Of a stretch of 64,000 bases of DNA, positions 37,199 through 45,780 are shown in pieces. The DNA lies in the NCBI GenBank assembly GCA_013388985.1, contig JACAEF010000007.1, forward strand, positions 62,001-126,000, read 5' to 3'. The notes beneath the pieces are model-generated. The model was given only the letters and a program-made list of their open reading frames with translations, did no database searches and had not been told where the DNA came from. Each line of letters begins with the position of its first letter. The first letter of the stretch is position 1. Origin of the DNA: Rhodocyclaceae bacterium. GTDB taxonomy: Bacteria > Pseudomonadota > Gammaproteobacteria > Burkholderiales > Rhodocyclaceae. A program made the position numbers and the translations under genes.

Positions 37199-37276
37199 GC
37201 GGCCTGCGCCGACCCCTCCTTCAGCTGCACCGTGAGACATGGCTGCGCGTCCATCGCGGACGCGCCTCGCCATCTC

Positions 37277-37301
37277 AAAAAAAAGCCCGGCTGGACCGGG
37301 C
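37277..37301 (-). terminator. Intrinsic terminator of the cyd operon
   Basis: On the minus strand GCCCGG and CCGGGC form a 6-bp stem around TCCAG, followed by eight T (plus-strand A-run 37277-37284). It lies 26 bp past the cydX stop. It could also help end speD-speE transcripts from the other side, but the A-run is weak in that direction. Confidence 0.85.
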
Positions 37302-37326
37302 ATGAGGAGTCATGCAAGCAAGCGTT

Positions 37327-37437
37327 TCAATTCGTATGACCAGTGTCGGCATTCTCGTGCGCGTCGTGCCAGAGCGTATTGACGACCGCCAGCAAGACGG
37401 CGAAGCCGAGGCCGAGAATCCAGGTGAAATACCACAT
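37327..37437 (-). CDS. cydX: Cytochrome bd-type oxidase small subunit CydX
   Basis: A 36-residue product beginning MWYFTWILGLGFAVLLAVVN contains one membrane helix and matches the CydX/YbgT family start, in which Trp and Tyr/Phe open the helix. It begins 12 bp after cydB. CydX stabilises the haems of the CydAB oxidase. The intact frame, position and helix make this a firm call despite its size. Confidence 0.93.
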   Translation of the reverse strand: MWYFTWILGLGFAVLLAVVNTLWHDAHENADTGHTN

Positions 37438-37448
37438 GGCGCGTCTCC

Positions 37449-38585
37449 TCAATAAAGCATCTTGTCATTGGCTTCGATGTAGCGGCGCGTGAGCACGCCG
37501 CGCATCTTCCAGTAGCTCCAGGCCGTATAGGCGAGCACGATGGGCACGAAGATCAGGGCGACGATGAACATCACCTTGAGCGTGTAAGCGCTCGAGGTCA
37601 CGTCGAAGGCGGTCAGGCTGTGCGCCGGATGGCTCGAAGAGGGCATCACGAAAGGAAACATGGCGATGCCGGCGGTCAGGATGATGCCGGCCATCGAAAG
37701 TGAAGTGGCGGCAAAAGCAACGAGGGTCTTGCCTGCACGTGCCAAGACCATGGCGCCCAGGGCTGCGACGATTCCCACGAGCGGGAAGAGCCAAAGGATC
37801 GGCGCCGACTTGAAGTTTGACAACCATGCGCCATCTCCGATCGTCACTTCCTTGTCCAGAGGCGTGAGCACCGCGTTGCCATCGATCGGCGTAGCCAGAC
37901 GATAACCCTTCATCCCGGCAACGAAGACGCCGGCGAGCGCGAAAGCTGCGGCCGTCAGCAACGCCATCACCGTCAGCGCCCTCACCGCGCGCGTCCTGAG
38001 CTCGCCCTCGGTGCGGTGAGCGAGGAAGGCCGCGCCATGCATCGTCAGCATGCCAAGACTCACCACACCGGCGAGCAAGGCGAAGGGATTCAACACCAGC
38101 GCCCAGAAGCTACCCGTGTAATAGGCCCGCAGAGCCTCGTCGAAATGGAAGGGCACGCCCTGGAGCAAGTTGCCGAAGGCGACGCCGAAAACCAGGGCAG
38201 GCACGGCACTGCCGGCGAACAGGCCCCAATCCCAAGCATTGCGCCAAGCCGGATCGGGCAGCTTCGAGCGGTAGTCGAAGCCGACCGGACGGAAAAAGAG
38301 GGCGAAGAGCACGAGGAGCAACGCCCAGTAAAGGCCGGAGAAAGCCGTGGCATAGACCACTGGCCAGGCAGCGAAAATCGCGCCGCCGGCCGTGATGAAC
38401 CACACCTGATTGCCATCCCAGTGCGGTGCGACGCTGTTGATCATGATGCGCCGTTCGGCGTCATCCTTGCCGAGAAAGGGCAACAGGATGCCAACGCCCA
38501 TGTCATGGCCATCCATGATCGCGAAACCGATGAACAGCACGCCGACCAGCAGCCACCAGATGATTTTCAGAGTCAGGTAATCCAT
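37449..38585 (-). CDS. cydB: Cytochrome bd ubiquinol oxidase subunit II
   Basis: The 378-residue membrane protein starts at the ATG at 38585 with MDYLTLKIIWWLLVGVLFIG and has the subunit II segments IMDGHDMGVGILLPFLG, APHWDGNQVWFITAGGAIF and FPFVMPSSSHPAHSLTAFD. It pairs with CydA to reduce oxygen with quinol at low oxygen without pumping protons. It follows cydA by 13 bp and precedes cydX by 11 bp. Confidence 0.96.
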   Translation of the reverse strand: MDYLTLKIIWWLLVGVLFIGFAIMDGHDMGVGILLPFLGKDDAERRIMINSVAPHWDGNQVWFITAGGAIFAAWPVVYATAFSGLYWALLLVLFALFFRPVGFDYRSKLPDPAWRNAWDWGLFAGSAVPALVFGVAFGNLLQGVPFHFDEALRAYYTGSFWALVLNPFALLAGVVSLGMLTMHGAAFLAHRTEGELRTRAVRALTVMALLTAAAFALAGVFVAGMKGYRLATPIDGNAVLTPLDKEVTIGDGAWLSNFKSAPILWLFPLVGIVAALGAMVLARAGKTLVAFAATSLSMAGIILTAGIAMFPFVMPSSSHPAHSLTAFDVTSSAYTLKVMFIVALIFVPIVLAYTAWSYWKMRGVLTRRYIEANDKMLY

Positions 38586-38598
38586 TCTCGCCTCCCAT

Positions 38599-40158
38599 TC
38601 AAGCCGTCGCGGGTTGCGCCATCGAGGCCGCCGAGGGCAATGCCGCCTGTGGCCCGAGGCGGGCATACTTGAACATCAGATACAGCTCGACGACGAGCAG
38701 CAGCGTATAAAAACCGATGAAGGCTGCCAGCGAGCCCCAGACGTCACTTGTCGCAAGTGTCGACGCGGAAAGATGTGTGGGCAGCAAGCCATGCACGGTC
38801 CACGGCTGCCGGCCATATTCGGCGACGAACCAGCCGGCATGGGCCGCAAGCCACGGCAAGGGCAACGACCAGAACGCCCATTTGAGCAGCCAGGGACGCT
38901 CGGCAAAGGTGCCTTTCGCCGCATGCCAGAAGGCGGCGATGAACAGCGCCAGCATCAGGAAAGCCGCGAGCACCATGAAACGGAAGGTCCAGAACAAGGG
39001 CCACACTTTCGGTACCGACTCACGCGCGGCAAGCTTGATCGTCGCCTCGTCGGCCTGTGCGACATCCGTCACGTACTTCTTGAGCAAAAGCCCATAACCA
39101 AGATCACCCTGATATTGGGCGAGCCTCTCGCGGGCAGCCGCATCGTTGGGGTCCTTGCGTATCGCCTCGAGGGCCAGCACCGCTTCGCGGCCGTCGCGGA
39201 TGCGCCGCTCGTTCTCGGCGACGATGTCTTTGATGCCTGGCAGGATCTTGTCCGTCGAGCGCGTAGCGAGCAATCCGAGCACCCATGGAATCCGCACCTC
39301 CCAGTCGTTCCTCATCTCGCGTTCGTTGGCCGAGGCGATCACGGTGAAGCCGGCCGGCGCGGGTTCGGCCTCCCACATGCCTTCCATCGCAGCGAGCTTG
39401 CTTTGCTGGGCGTGCGTCACCGTGTAGCCCGATTCGTCGCCGAGCACGATCACCGACGCCGCCGAAGCAAGGCCAAAGGCGGCCGCGATGCGGAACGAGC
39501 GCTTGGCGAAATCGACATGGCGGTTTCTGAGCAGATACCACGACGAGATCGCGAGCACGAAGATGGAACCGGTGACATAGCCGGCCGAGACGGTATGCAC
39601 GAATTTGGACTGCGCGGCGGGATTGAAGACGATCGCCCAGAAATCGATGAGTTCCATGCGCAGCGTGTGGGGATTGAAGACGGCGCCGACCGGCTCTTGC
39701 ATCCAGCCGTTGGCGATCAGGATCAGCACTGCCGACAGATTCGTGCCAAGCGCCATCAACGTGGTGACGACGAGGTGCTGCGCCTTCGACAACCGCTGCC
39801 AGCCGAAGAAAAAGAGACCGACCATCGTCGATTCGAGGAAAAAGGCCATCAACCCTTCGATCGCCAGCGGCGCACCGAAGATGTCGCCGACATAATGCGA
39901 GTAATAGGCCCAGTTGGTGCCGAACTGGAATTCCATCGTGAGCCCGGTGGTCACCCCGAGCGCGAAGTTGATGCCGAACAGCTTTCCCCAAAACTGCGTC
40001 ATGTCGCGATAGATCGTCCTGCCGGACAATACATAGGCTGATTCCATGATGACGAGCAGCCAGGAGAGGCCCAGCGTCAGGGGCACGAAAAGAAAGTGAT
40101 AAAGCGCCGTCGCGGCGAACTGCACGCGCGCTAGATCAACGGCCTGCGGATCGATCAT
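38599..40158 (-). CDS. cydA: Cytochrome bd ubiquinol oxidase subunit I
   Basis: The 519-residue product starts at the ATG at 40158. It shows RVQFAATALYHFLFVPLTLG with the haem-ligand His21, WGKLFGINFALGVTTGLTME, and GRQPWTVHGLLPTHLS near the C-terminus. A long quinol loop (about 250-390) makes it the CydA long-loop type, with length close to E. coli CydA. Its start overlaps the cydP 3' end by 23 bp. Confidence 0.96.
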   Translation of the reverse strand: MIDPQAVDLARVQFAATALYHFLFVPLTLGLSWLLVIMESAYVLSGRTIYRDMTQFWGKLFGINFALGVTTGLTMEFQFGTNWAYYSHYVGDIFGAPLAIEGLMAFFLESTMVGLFFFGWQRLSKAQHLVVTTLMALGTNLSAVLILIANGWMQEPVGAVFNPHTLRMELIDFWAIVFNPAAQSKFVHTVSAGYVTGSIFVLAISSWYLLRNRHVDFAKRSFRIAAAFGLASAASVIVLGDESGYTVTHAQQSKLAAMEGMWEAEPAPAGFTVIASANEREMRNDWEVRIPWVLGLLATRSTDKILPGIKDIVAENERRIRDGREAVLALEAIRKDPNDAAARERLAQYQGDLGYGLLLKKYVTDVAQADEATIKLAARESVPKVWPLFWTFRFMVLAAFLMLALFIAAFWHAAKGTFAERPWLLKWAFWSLPLPWLAAHAGWFVAEYGRQPWTVHGLLPTHLSASTLATSDVWGSLAAFIGFYTLLLVVELYLMFKYARLGPQAALPSAASMAQPATA

Positions 40159-40387
40159 TGCTTTCCTCCTTGGTTGGGTAACCGGATTCCGTCCTCGCCA
40201 GCGCACCGAGCCAATGTGCCTGCGCAGCCTGGGTATCGACCGTGACGCGAACCGGCACGACGCAGACCCACCAGAGCGCCATCAGCAGCACTGCCTTCAG
40301 CAACAGCACGAGTGCGAGCTCGCATCCGAAAAACGAACGCAACACTTTTCGGAACACGGCCGGGAGATAAGCCTCTCGCACTGTCAT
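40136..40387 (-). CDS. cydP: Cytochrome oxidase-associated small protein CydP
   Basis: The 83-residue product has one membrane helix (ELALVLLLKAVLLMALWWVCVV) after a short basic N-terminus, as in the CydP family found before cydA in betaproteobacteria. It overlaps cydA by 23 bp, which indicates coupled translation. The biochemical role is not settled; an accessory or assembly part is assumed from its constant association with cydAB. Confidence 0.82.
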   Translation of the reverse strand: MTVREAYLPAVFRKVLRSFFGCELALVLLLKAVLLMALWWVCVVPVRVTVDTQAAQAHWLGALARTESGYPTKEESNDRSAGR

Positions 40388-40473
40388 GACTCATGCAAAA
40401 CGAAACCGCGGCGATGTTATCGAGAGGAAAAGCGGAACGGAATGCGGTTTGTTGACGCGCGCCCGTCTGCCGC

Positions 40474-40488
40474 GCGTCAGCCTGACGC
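40474..40488. promoter_or_regulatory. Putative RegA/PrrA binding site upstream of cydPABX
   Basis: The 15-bp palindrome GCGTCAGCCTGACGC has the half-sites GCGTC and GACGC separated by 5 bp, which fits the inverted GCGNC/GNCGC pattern reported for RegA/PrrA-type regulators. It lies 87-101 bp before the cydP start and just after the stop of the RegA-like gene itself. Further GACGC and CGCGTC half-sites lie within 30 bp. Confidence 0.5.
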
Positions 40489-40496
40489 AGGATGCT

Positions 40497-41045
40497 TCAG
40501 CTCTTGGGGGCGTGCTTCTTGAGCTTGCGCTGGAGCGTGCGGCGCTCCATTCCCATGCGGCGTGCGGCGGCCGAGACGTTCCAGTTGCAACCGAGCAACG
40601 TCCGTTGCAATGTTTCCCATTCCAGCTGCCGGAGCGTCATCGGCTCGCTGGGTGGCTCGTTGCTTGCAGTGCAGTGGCCAGCGAAAGCGTCGATGATCTG
40701 GTCGACGTCGACGGGCTTGGCAAAGTAATGCGTTGCGCCGAGGCGAAGCGCTTCGACGGCGGTGGCGACACTGGCATAACCGGTCAGCAGCACGATACGC
40801 ATCTCGGGTTCGATCCCGCGCAAGTCCTTGAGCACGTGCAGGCCGTTCTTCGCCAGTGGGCCGAGCATGAGATCGATGACTGCATGACTCGGATGCGCTG
40901 CAGCGGCCAGCCGCAAAGCCGCATCGGCATCCGCGGCAGCGAGCACCTTCCAGCCCCGCTTTTCGAAGCTGCGACCGAGAACCTTCCGGAAAGTGTCATT
41001 GTCGTCGACGATCAGGCAAGTCGACACATGCGATGCATTTTTCAT
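40497..41045 (-). CDS. regA: RegA/PrrA/ActR-type redox response regulator
   Basis: The 182-residue product starts at the ATG at 41045. The receiver domain has the acidic pair in CLIVDDNDTF, phosphoacceptor Asp58 in HAVIDLML and Lys in HYFAKPVDVD. The C-terminus has the Fis-type helix-turn-helix NVSAAARRMGMERRTLQRKL typical of RegA. Such regulators control oxidases and redox pathways with a RegB-type kinase; no kinase is found next to it. It is 109 bp upstream of cydP on the same strand. The 213 bp between it and cbiA hold no gene I can support. Confidence 0.9.
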   Translation of the reverse strand: MKNASHVSTCLIVDDNDTFRKVLGRSFEKRGWKVLAAADADAALRLAAAAHPSHAVIDLMLGPLAKNGLHVLKDLRGIEPEMRIVLLTGYASVATAVEALRLGATHYFAKPVDVDQIIDAFAGHCTASNEPPSEPMTLRQLEWETLQRTLLGCNWNVSAAARRMGMERRTLQRKLKKHAPKS

Positions 41046-41258
41046 CGCGGAAAATCTTAGCCGAAGATCGCTTTGCCGATTCGGCATGCGGCGATATGCC
41101 ACACTGATACCGTCGGGCCATCGAGGTCGATCATGGAAGCAACCCCCAGCGCTGCACGAAGCGCAAGCGAAAAAGCCGGGCAGGAAGTGGCGCGTGTCGC
41201 GCCGCTCGCGAAGCGCGCGAGAGCGCGGCGATTTCGGCAGCGGATGGGCCGTGCTCGT

Positions 41259-42545
41259 TCACGGCAGGAACAGTCGGGCCGTCGCCTCGGCATTCGACGG
41301 GAAGTAGGCGTGCATGTAACTCGCCGTGAGCCGCCCGTGCCGGAAGACCGCTTCGCCGCCCTGGCCGGAGAGCTTCTTCGCCTGCACGCTCGGCGCGAGC
41401 GACGTCTCGACGGTCGAGTAATGGAAGGTATGGCCGCGCAAGTTCCCTTCGGGCAGCGCCGCTTCGAGCAAGCCAAGCCCGGCAAGCCGCTTCTGCATGC
41501 GCGTGCGCCCCGGCAAGAGACCGAACATCGGATGTTCGCGCCCATCGAGATCGACGAGCGTCTCGAAGCAGGCCATCATGCCGCCACATTCGGCAAGGAG
41601 GGGCAGGCCCCGCGCGACATGCGCTTGCAAGGATGCACGCAGGGTATCGTTGGCGGCGATCTTCTCCGCATGCAGCTCGGGATAGCCGCCCGGCAGCCAG
41701 ACCGCGTCGCAATCCGGCAGGCGCTCATCGGCGAGCGGCGAGAAGAAGACGAGCCGCGCCCCCAACGTTTCCAGGCATTCGAGGTTGGCCGGGTAGAGGA
41801 AGCAGAAGGCTTCATCGCGCGCCACCGCGATCGTCTTGCCGGCGAGCAGCGGTTGAAAAGTCGGCGCTGGCGGGACGGCACCCAAATCGACCGTCGGCGG
41901 CAATTCGGCCGCCGGCGTAGCAGCCAGAAGTTCCACGAGCCGGTCGAGCCGCGCTGCGAGTCCGGCAATCTCGGCGGCGGGCAAGAGGCCGAGATGGCGC
42001 TCGGGCAGCGCGGCTTCTACGTCACGCGGCAGATGCCCGGCCCAGCGAATATCGTCGGGCAGGCTGTCACGGCACAGCCGCGCGTGAAACTCGCTGCCGA
42101 CACGGTTGGCGAGCGCATGGGTGATGGGCGCGCCATCGCGGTAATGCTTGAGACCCCAGGCCACGGCGCCGAAGCTGCCGCCCATCGCCGATGCATCGAT
42201 GACGAGCAGGATCGGCAGATTCAGCCTCCGCGCAAGCGCCGCGCCGGTGGGCTGCGAGTCGTAGAGCCCCATCACGCCCTCGACGAGGATCAGGTCGGCC
42301 TCCTGCGCCGCACGCGCGAGACGCCAGCGCGCATCCTCCTCGCCACACATCACGAGATCGACGTTCTCGCAAGGCGCGCCGGAGGCGATCGCATGGATCT
42401 GCGGATCGAGGAAATCCGGTCCGCACTTGAACACCCGCACGCGCCGGCCCAGGCGAGTGTGCAAACGGGCGAGCGCCGCGACCAGCGTGGTCTTGCCGTG
42501 GCCGGAGGCCGGTGCGGCGACGAGGAGCGCGGGGCAGACGGTCAT
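41259..42545 (-). CDS. cbiA: Cobyrinic acid a,c-diamide synthase
   Basis: The enzyme amidates the a and c side chains of cobyrinic acid (or hydrogenobyrinic acid) using glutamine. The 428-residue product has P-loop VAAPASGHGKTTLVAAL, FKCGPDFLDPQIH and a class I amidotransferase region with the nucleophile Cys in PLLAECGGMMACFE. The linker between the two domains contains [10 protein letters not shown], written by a 26-bp dispersed motif. It is the last gene of the riboswitch-led btu operon and overlaps btuR by one base (TGATG). Confidence 0.95.
   Translation of the reverse strand: MTVCPALLVAAPASGHGKTTLVAALARLHTRLGRRVRVFKCGPDFLDPQIHAIASGAPCENVDLVMCGEEDARWRLARAAQEADLILVEGVMGLYDSQPTGAALARRLNLPILLVIDASAMGGSFGAVAWGLKHYRDGAPITHALANRVGSEFHARLCRDSLPDDIRWAGHLPRDVEAALPERHLGLLPAAEIAGLAARLDRLVELLAATPAAELPPTVDLGAVPPAPTFQPLLAGKTIAVARDEAFCFLYPANLECLETLGARLVFFSPLADERLPDCDAVWLPGGYPELHAEKIAANDTLRASLQAHVARGLPLLAECGGMMACFETLVDLDGREHPMFGLLPGRTRMQKRLAGLGLLEAALPEGNLRGHTFHYSTVETSLAPSVQAKKLSGQGGEAVFRHGRLTASYMHAYFPSNAEATARLFLP
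41857..41882 (+). repeat. 26-bp dispersed motif, copy 10 (inside cbiA)
   Basis: It reads AAAGTCGGCGCTGG, CGGG, ACGGCACC. It is antisense to cbiA and read as GAVPPAPTF in the interdomain linker. Confidence 0.85.
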
Positions 42546-43138
42546 CAGAACTCCACTCCCGGCATCGCCGGGATGCCGGAACCAAACGCATGCTTGACGA
42601 GCCGCATCTCGGTCACCGTGTCGGCCGCCGCGATCAGCGCTTCCGGCGCGGCGCGGCCGGTGACGACGAGGTGCTGCATCGCGGGCCGCGCGCGGATCGC
42701 GGCGAGGATTTCGTCGAGATCGAGCCAGCGGTATTTGAACGCATAGGTGAATTCGTCGAGGATCACCAAATCGACCTCGGGATCGGCGAGCGCCTGCCGC
42801 GCCACGGCCCATGCGGCGCGCGCCGCGGCGGCATCCTTTTCCGCATCCTGCGTCTCCCAGGTGAAGCCGGCGCCCAGCACATGCCAGCGCACCTTCGGCT
42901 GGGCGCGGAAGAAGGCCTCTTCGCCCGTGTCGCTCCGGCTCTTGACGAACTGCACGACGACCGCGCGCATCCCATGCCCGAGCGCGCGAGCGAGCAGCCC
43001 GAAGGCTGCTGTCGATTTTCCCTTGCCGTTGCCGGTGAACAGCAGGAAGACGCCGCGTGCCACTGTCGCCGCGGCGATCTTGGCGTCGATCACGGCTTTC
43101 TTTCGCCGCATTCGACTGGAATGGCCAGCGGTACTCAT
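42545..43138 (-). CDS. btuR: Cob(I)yrinic acid a,c-diamide adenosyltransferase
   Basis: The enzyme adds the 5'-deoxyadenosyl group to reduced corrinoids. The 197-residue product has the P-loop FTGNGKGKSTAAFGLLARAL, VVVQFVKS, VDLVILDEFTYAFKYRWLD and HLVVTGRAAPEALI, the CobA/CobO/BtuR pattern. It is translationally coupled on both sides (4-bp overlap with the btuF-like gene, 1-bp with cbiA). Confidence 0.95.
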   Translation of the reverse strand: MSTAGHSSRMRRKKAVIDAKIAAATVARGVFLLFTGNGKGKSTAAFGLLARALGHGMRAVVVQFVKSRSDTGEEAFFRAQPKVRWHVLGAGFTWETQDAEKDAAAARAAWAVARQALADPEVDLVILDEFTYAFKYRWLDLDEILAAIRARPAMQHLVVTGRAAPEALIAAADTVTEMRLVKHAFGSGIPAMPGVEF

Positions 43139-43929
43139 CGCCGCAGCTCCTCCATCGCCCGACGCAGCTCGTCGAGCCCTTCGAGCAGCACCGGCGCCGG
43201 GTGCAGAAACTTGTCGCCATCGAGCGCGACGAGCCGCGCGCCCCGAGGCTCGGGAATCGCCGCGCAACTTTCCGCAATCTGGCGGGTAAAGATGAAGACC
43301 AGATCAGGTTTTAGTTCCTCGATGCGCGCCGCGATTTGCTCGGCGGTGTCCTCGCGCGCGAGATGCCGAACGCCCGCAGTGGTTTCGGCAAGGCGGAAAC
43401 CGGCCATTTCGAACAGTTCCGCCAGCCACGTTTCGCGACCGAACGAGTAGGGCTGCCCCGTACAGGAGGAAAGCAACAACACTCGCTCGCCTTTCCCGAT
43501 ACCTGCGGCCTTCTGGCGCCATCGATACGCAAACGCCGCAACCCGGGCTTCATGGTCGGGGACGGCGGCAGCACGGCCGATTTCGCGCAGGTTGTCCTCG
43601 ATCTCGCTCATGGCACGAAAGCTGGACAAGCGCAAGGAACGGGCGCCCGGAGGGGTGATGGCAGCGAGGACCTCTGCCTTGGTCCAGTTCGATGTGATCA
43701 CCAGGTCGGGCTTGAGCGCGGCGATCGCCCGGCCGTCGGGGTCCATCACGCCACCGGTATCGGGCGCTTTGATCCTGCGCTCATAGCGGCTGGCGCCGAC
43801 GATGCACTCCATCAGTCCCAGCCATTCGAGCTGTAACGTGATGTAGGGCGATTGACTGACGATGCGCGGACATTGGGCAGCATGAACCACGCCGGACAAC
43901 AGAAAAAAAGCCATAAGCCAATGACGCAT
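43135..43929 (-). CDS. Second BtuF-like periplasmic corrinoid-binding protein
   Basis: The 264-residue product has a signal peptide (MRHWLMAFFLLSGVVHA) and the periplasmic-binding fold IVSQSPYITLQLEWLGLMEC, ALKPDLVITSNW and ELKPDLVFIFTRQIAE. It sits between btuD and btuR, so it should be the binding protein of this BtuCD. It differs strongly from the BtuF at 34.5 kb, so the two may prefer different corrinoids or deliver to the same transporter. Its substrate is inferred from position. Confidence 0.85.
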   Translation of the reverse strand: MRHWLMAFFLLSGVVHAAQCPRIVSQSPYITLQLEWLGLMECIVGASRYERRIKAPDTGGVMDPDGRAIAALKPDLVITSNWTKAEVLAAITPPGARSLRLSSFRAMSEIEDNLREIGRAAAVPDHEARVAAFAYRWRQKAAGIGKGERVLLLSSCTGQPYSFGRETWLAELFEMAGFRLAETTAGVRHLAREDTAEQIAARIEELKPDLVFIFTRQIAESCAAIPEPRGARLVALDGDKFLHPAPVLLEGLDELRRAMEELRR

Positions 43930-43932
43930 GAT

Positions 43933-44775
43933 TCACTCCGGTACGAAATGCGGATGAGGCCGCTCGACCCATCGCAGCCGGCAGCCGTAGAGTTCTGACA
44001 GAACATCCTCGCGCAGCACTTCTTCGCTCGAGCCGATGCGATGGCGCGAGTCGCCGTAAAGCAAAAGCGCCTGATCGCAGAAGCGCAGCGCGAGGTTCGG
44101 ATCGTGCAGCACCATGACGACGGCCGCGCCCTCCTCGCGTGCGAGCCTCGAAAACAGCGCGAGGACGGCGAGCTGGTGGTTGAGATCGAGATGGGCGAGC
44201 GGTTCGTCGAGCAGATAGAGCCTGGGCCGCTGCGCGAGCAGCATGGCAATCCTCACGCGCTGGTATTCGCCGCCCGAAAGCGTATGAATCTCGCGCTCCT
44301 CGAAACCGGCGAGGCCCACGTCGGCGAGCGCGGCGCGCGCGATGCCAATGTCCTCGTCCGCTTCCCACGCCCAGCGGGGCAGGTGCGGATGGCGGCCGAT
44401 CAACACCGTCTCGAGCACGGTGCTGGCAAAGGGATCGCCGCCGTCCTGGCCCAGCCAGCCGCGCCGCTGCGCCGCTTCGCGCGGCCCATGCTCGGCGTAA
44501 GTTCTGCCATCGAGATGCAGCGTGCCGGCATCTTGCGCGCGTAGACCGGCGAGGGTGGAAAGCAGCGTGCTCTTGCCTGCGCCGTTCCTGCCCAGGATGG
44601 CGAGTCGGCCGCCCGCCGGCAGCGCGAGGTCGAGCGAGAGGCAGACCTTGTGCAGTCCCACGCTGACGGCGAGACTCTCCGCGCGCAGGATCGGCGCTTC
44701 CGCCGGGCCGTCCCAAGGAAGCGCGCGCCCCCCAGTGGGGGGCAGCGAGCCGCTTTTGCGAGCGTGGGGGGGCAT
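43933..44775 (-). CDS. btuD: Cobalamin ABC transporter ATP-binding protein
   Basis: The 280-residue product has Walker A LGRNGAGKSTLL, Q-loop GWLGQDGGDPF, signature LSGGEYQRVRIAML and Walker B RLYLLDEPLAHLD. The start is the ATG at 44775, overlapping the btuC stop. The first about 27 residues (MPPHARKSGSLPPTGGRALP...) are encoded by a GC-rich repeat element and have no counterpart in the family, so the repeat appears to supply the start codon. No better start lies between there and residue 35. Confidence 0.9.
   Translation of the reverse strand: MPPHARKSGSLPPTGGRALPWDGPAEAPILRAESLAVSVGLHKVCLSLDLALPAGGRLAILGRNGAGKSTLLSTLAGLRAQDAGTLHLDGRTYAEHGPREAAQRRGWLGQDGGDPFASTVLETVLIGRHPHLPRWAWEADEDIGIARAALADVGLAGFEEREIHTLSGGEYQRVRIAMLLAQRPRLYLLDEPLAHLDLNHQLAVLALFSRLAREEGAAVVMVLHDPNLALRFCDQALLLYGDSRHRIGSSEEVLREDVLSELYGCRLRWVERPHPHFVPE
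44694..44742 (+). repeat. Stem-loop repeat with conserved loop, copy 2 (5' end of btuD)
   Basis: Arms GCGCTTCC (44694-44701) and GGAAGCGC (44717-44724) flank the loop GCCGGGCCGTCCCAA, which differs by one base from the loop at 30128-30154 although the arms share no sequence with it. It is followed by CCCCCCAGTGGGGGG (44728-44742) and GCAGCGAGC. It lies wholly within the btuD coding region. Confidence 0.8.
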
Positions 44776-45764
44776 TATTTTTGCCCCCGCGAGAGGAGAT
44801 AAAGGAACACCGGCACGCCGATCAGGGCGGTGAGCACGCCCACCGGCAGTTGGATCGGGGCGACGACGGTGCGCGCCGCGGTGTCGGCGAGCACGAGGAG
44901 ACTGCCGCCGGCGAGCATCGCCGCGGGCAGCAGGAGGCGCTGGTCGTTGCCCATCCGTGGCCCGATCGCGAGCCGCACGAGATGCGGCACGATGAGCCCC
45001 ACGAAACCGATCGAGCCGGCCGTGGTCACCGCGCCGGCGGTGGCGAGCGAGGCGACGAAATAGACGAGACGCCGCAGCCTCGACACGGCCACTCCGAGCG
45101 CGGCGGCGGTTTCGGCGCCGCGGGCGAGCAGGTTCAGCTCGCGCGCGAAGGGCAGCGCGATGAGAAACGCCGCCGCCAGCAAAGCAAGCGCCAGGCCCGG
45201 TGTGCTGGTCTGCGACAGATCGCCCATCAGCCAGAACAGCATGCCGTGGATCTTCTGCTCGGGCGCGAGGGTGAGGATCAACGCGACCACCGCGCCGCAG
45301 CCGGCGGCGACCACGACGCCGGTGAGCAGGAGCCTTGTTTGCGTCCAGCCGCCCACACCATGCGCGAGGCCGAAGACCAGCAGCATCGCGGCGAGCGCGC
45401 CGGCGAAGGAAAAGCCGGCGACGCTCAAACCGGCCAGCCCGAGCAGCATGGCGGACAAGGCGCCGACACCGGCACCGCCGGAGATGCCGAGCACATACGG
45501 ATCGGCGAGCGGGTTTCTGAGCAGCACCTGCATCAGCGCGCCGGCCAAGGCCAGCAGGCCGCCGACGGCGAAGCCCGCCAATGCGCGCGGCAGGCGCAAA
45601 TCGAGAACGATCGCCGCCTGCGGTGCATCGCCGCCTGAAAGCGCCGCGAAGACGTCTGTCAGCGGCACCGCAACGCTCCCCGCCGCGAGCGCGATGACGA
45701 GGCTTCCCACGCTCAAGACGGCGAGCAGCACGAGCACCCACAGAGCGCGGCGGCGGGCGGGCAT
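44775..45764 (-). CDS. btuC: Cobalamin ABC transporter permease
   Basis: The 329-residue FecCD-type permease starts at the ATG at 45764. It has about ten hydrophobic helices and the family segments RLPRALAGFAVGGLLALAGA, NPLADPYVLGISGGAGVGAL and GSIGFVGLIVPHLVRLAIGP, where the GLIVPH turn contacts the ATPase. It is separated from btuB by a 168-bp spacer holding a composite repeat element, and its stop overlaps the btuD start. Confidence 0.94.
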   Translation of the reverse strand: MPARRRALWVLVLLAVLSVGSLVIALAAGSVAVPLTDVFAALSGGDAPQAAIVLDLRLPRALAGFAVGGLLALAGALMQVLLRNPLADPYVLGISGGAGVGALSAMLLGLAGLSVAGFSFAGALAAMLLVFGLAHGVGGWTQTRLLLTGVVVAAGCGAVVALILTLAPEQKIHGMLFWLMGDLSQTSTPGLALALLAAAFLIALPFARELNLLARGAETAAALGVAVSRLRRLVYFVASLATAGAVTTAGSIGFVGLIVPHLVRLAIGPRMGNDQRLLLPAAMLAGGSLLVLADTAARTVVAPIQLPVGVLTALIGVPVFLYLLSRGQK

Positions 45765-45780
45765 ATCACATCGGCGCAGT

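Noticed and set aside
40136-40496. An FNR/Anr box (TTGAT-N4-ATCAA) in front of the cyd genes
   Set aside because: No match with acceptable half-sites was seen in this spacer; the RegA-type palindrome is the better candidate.
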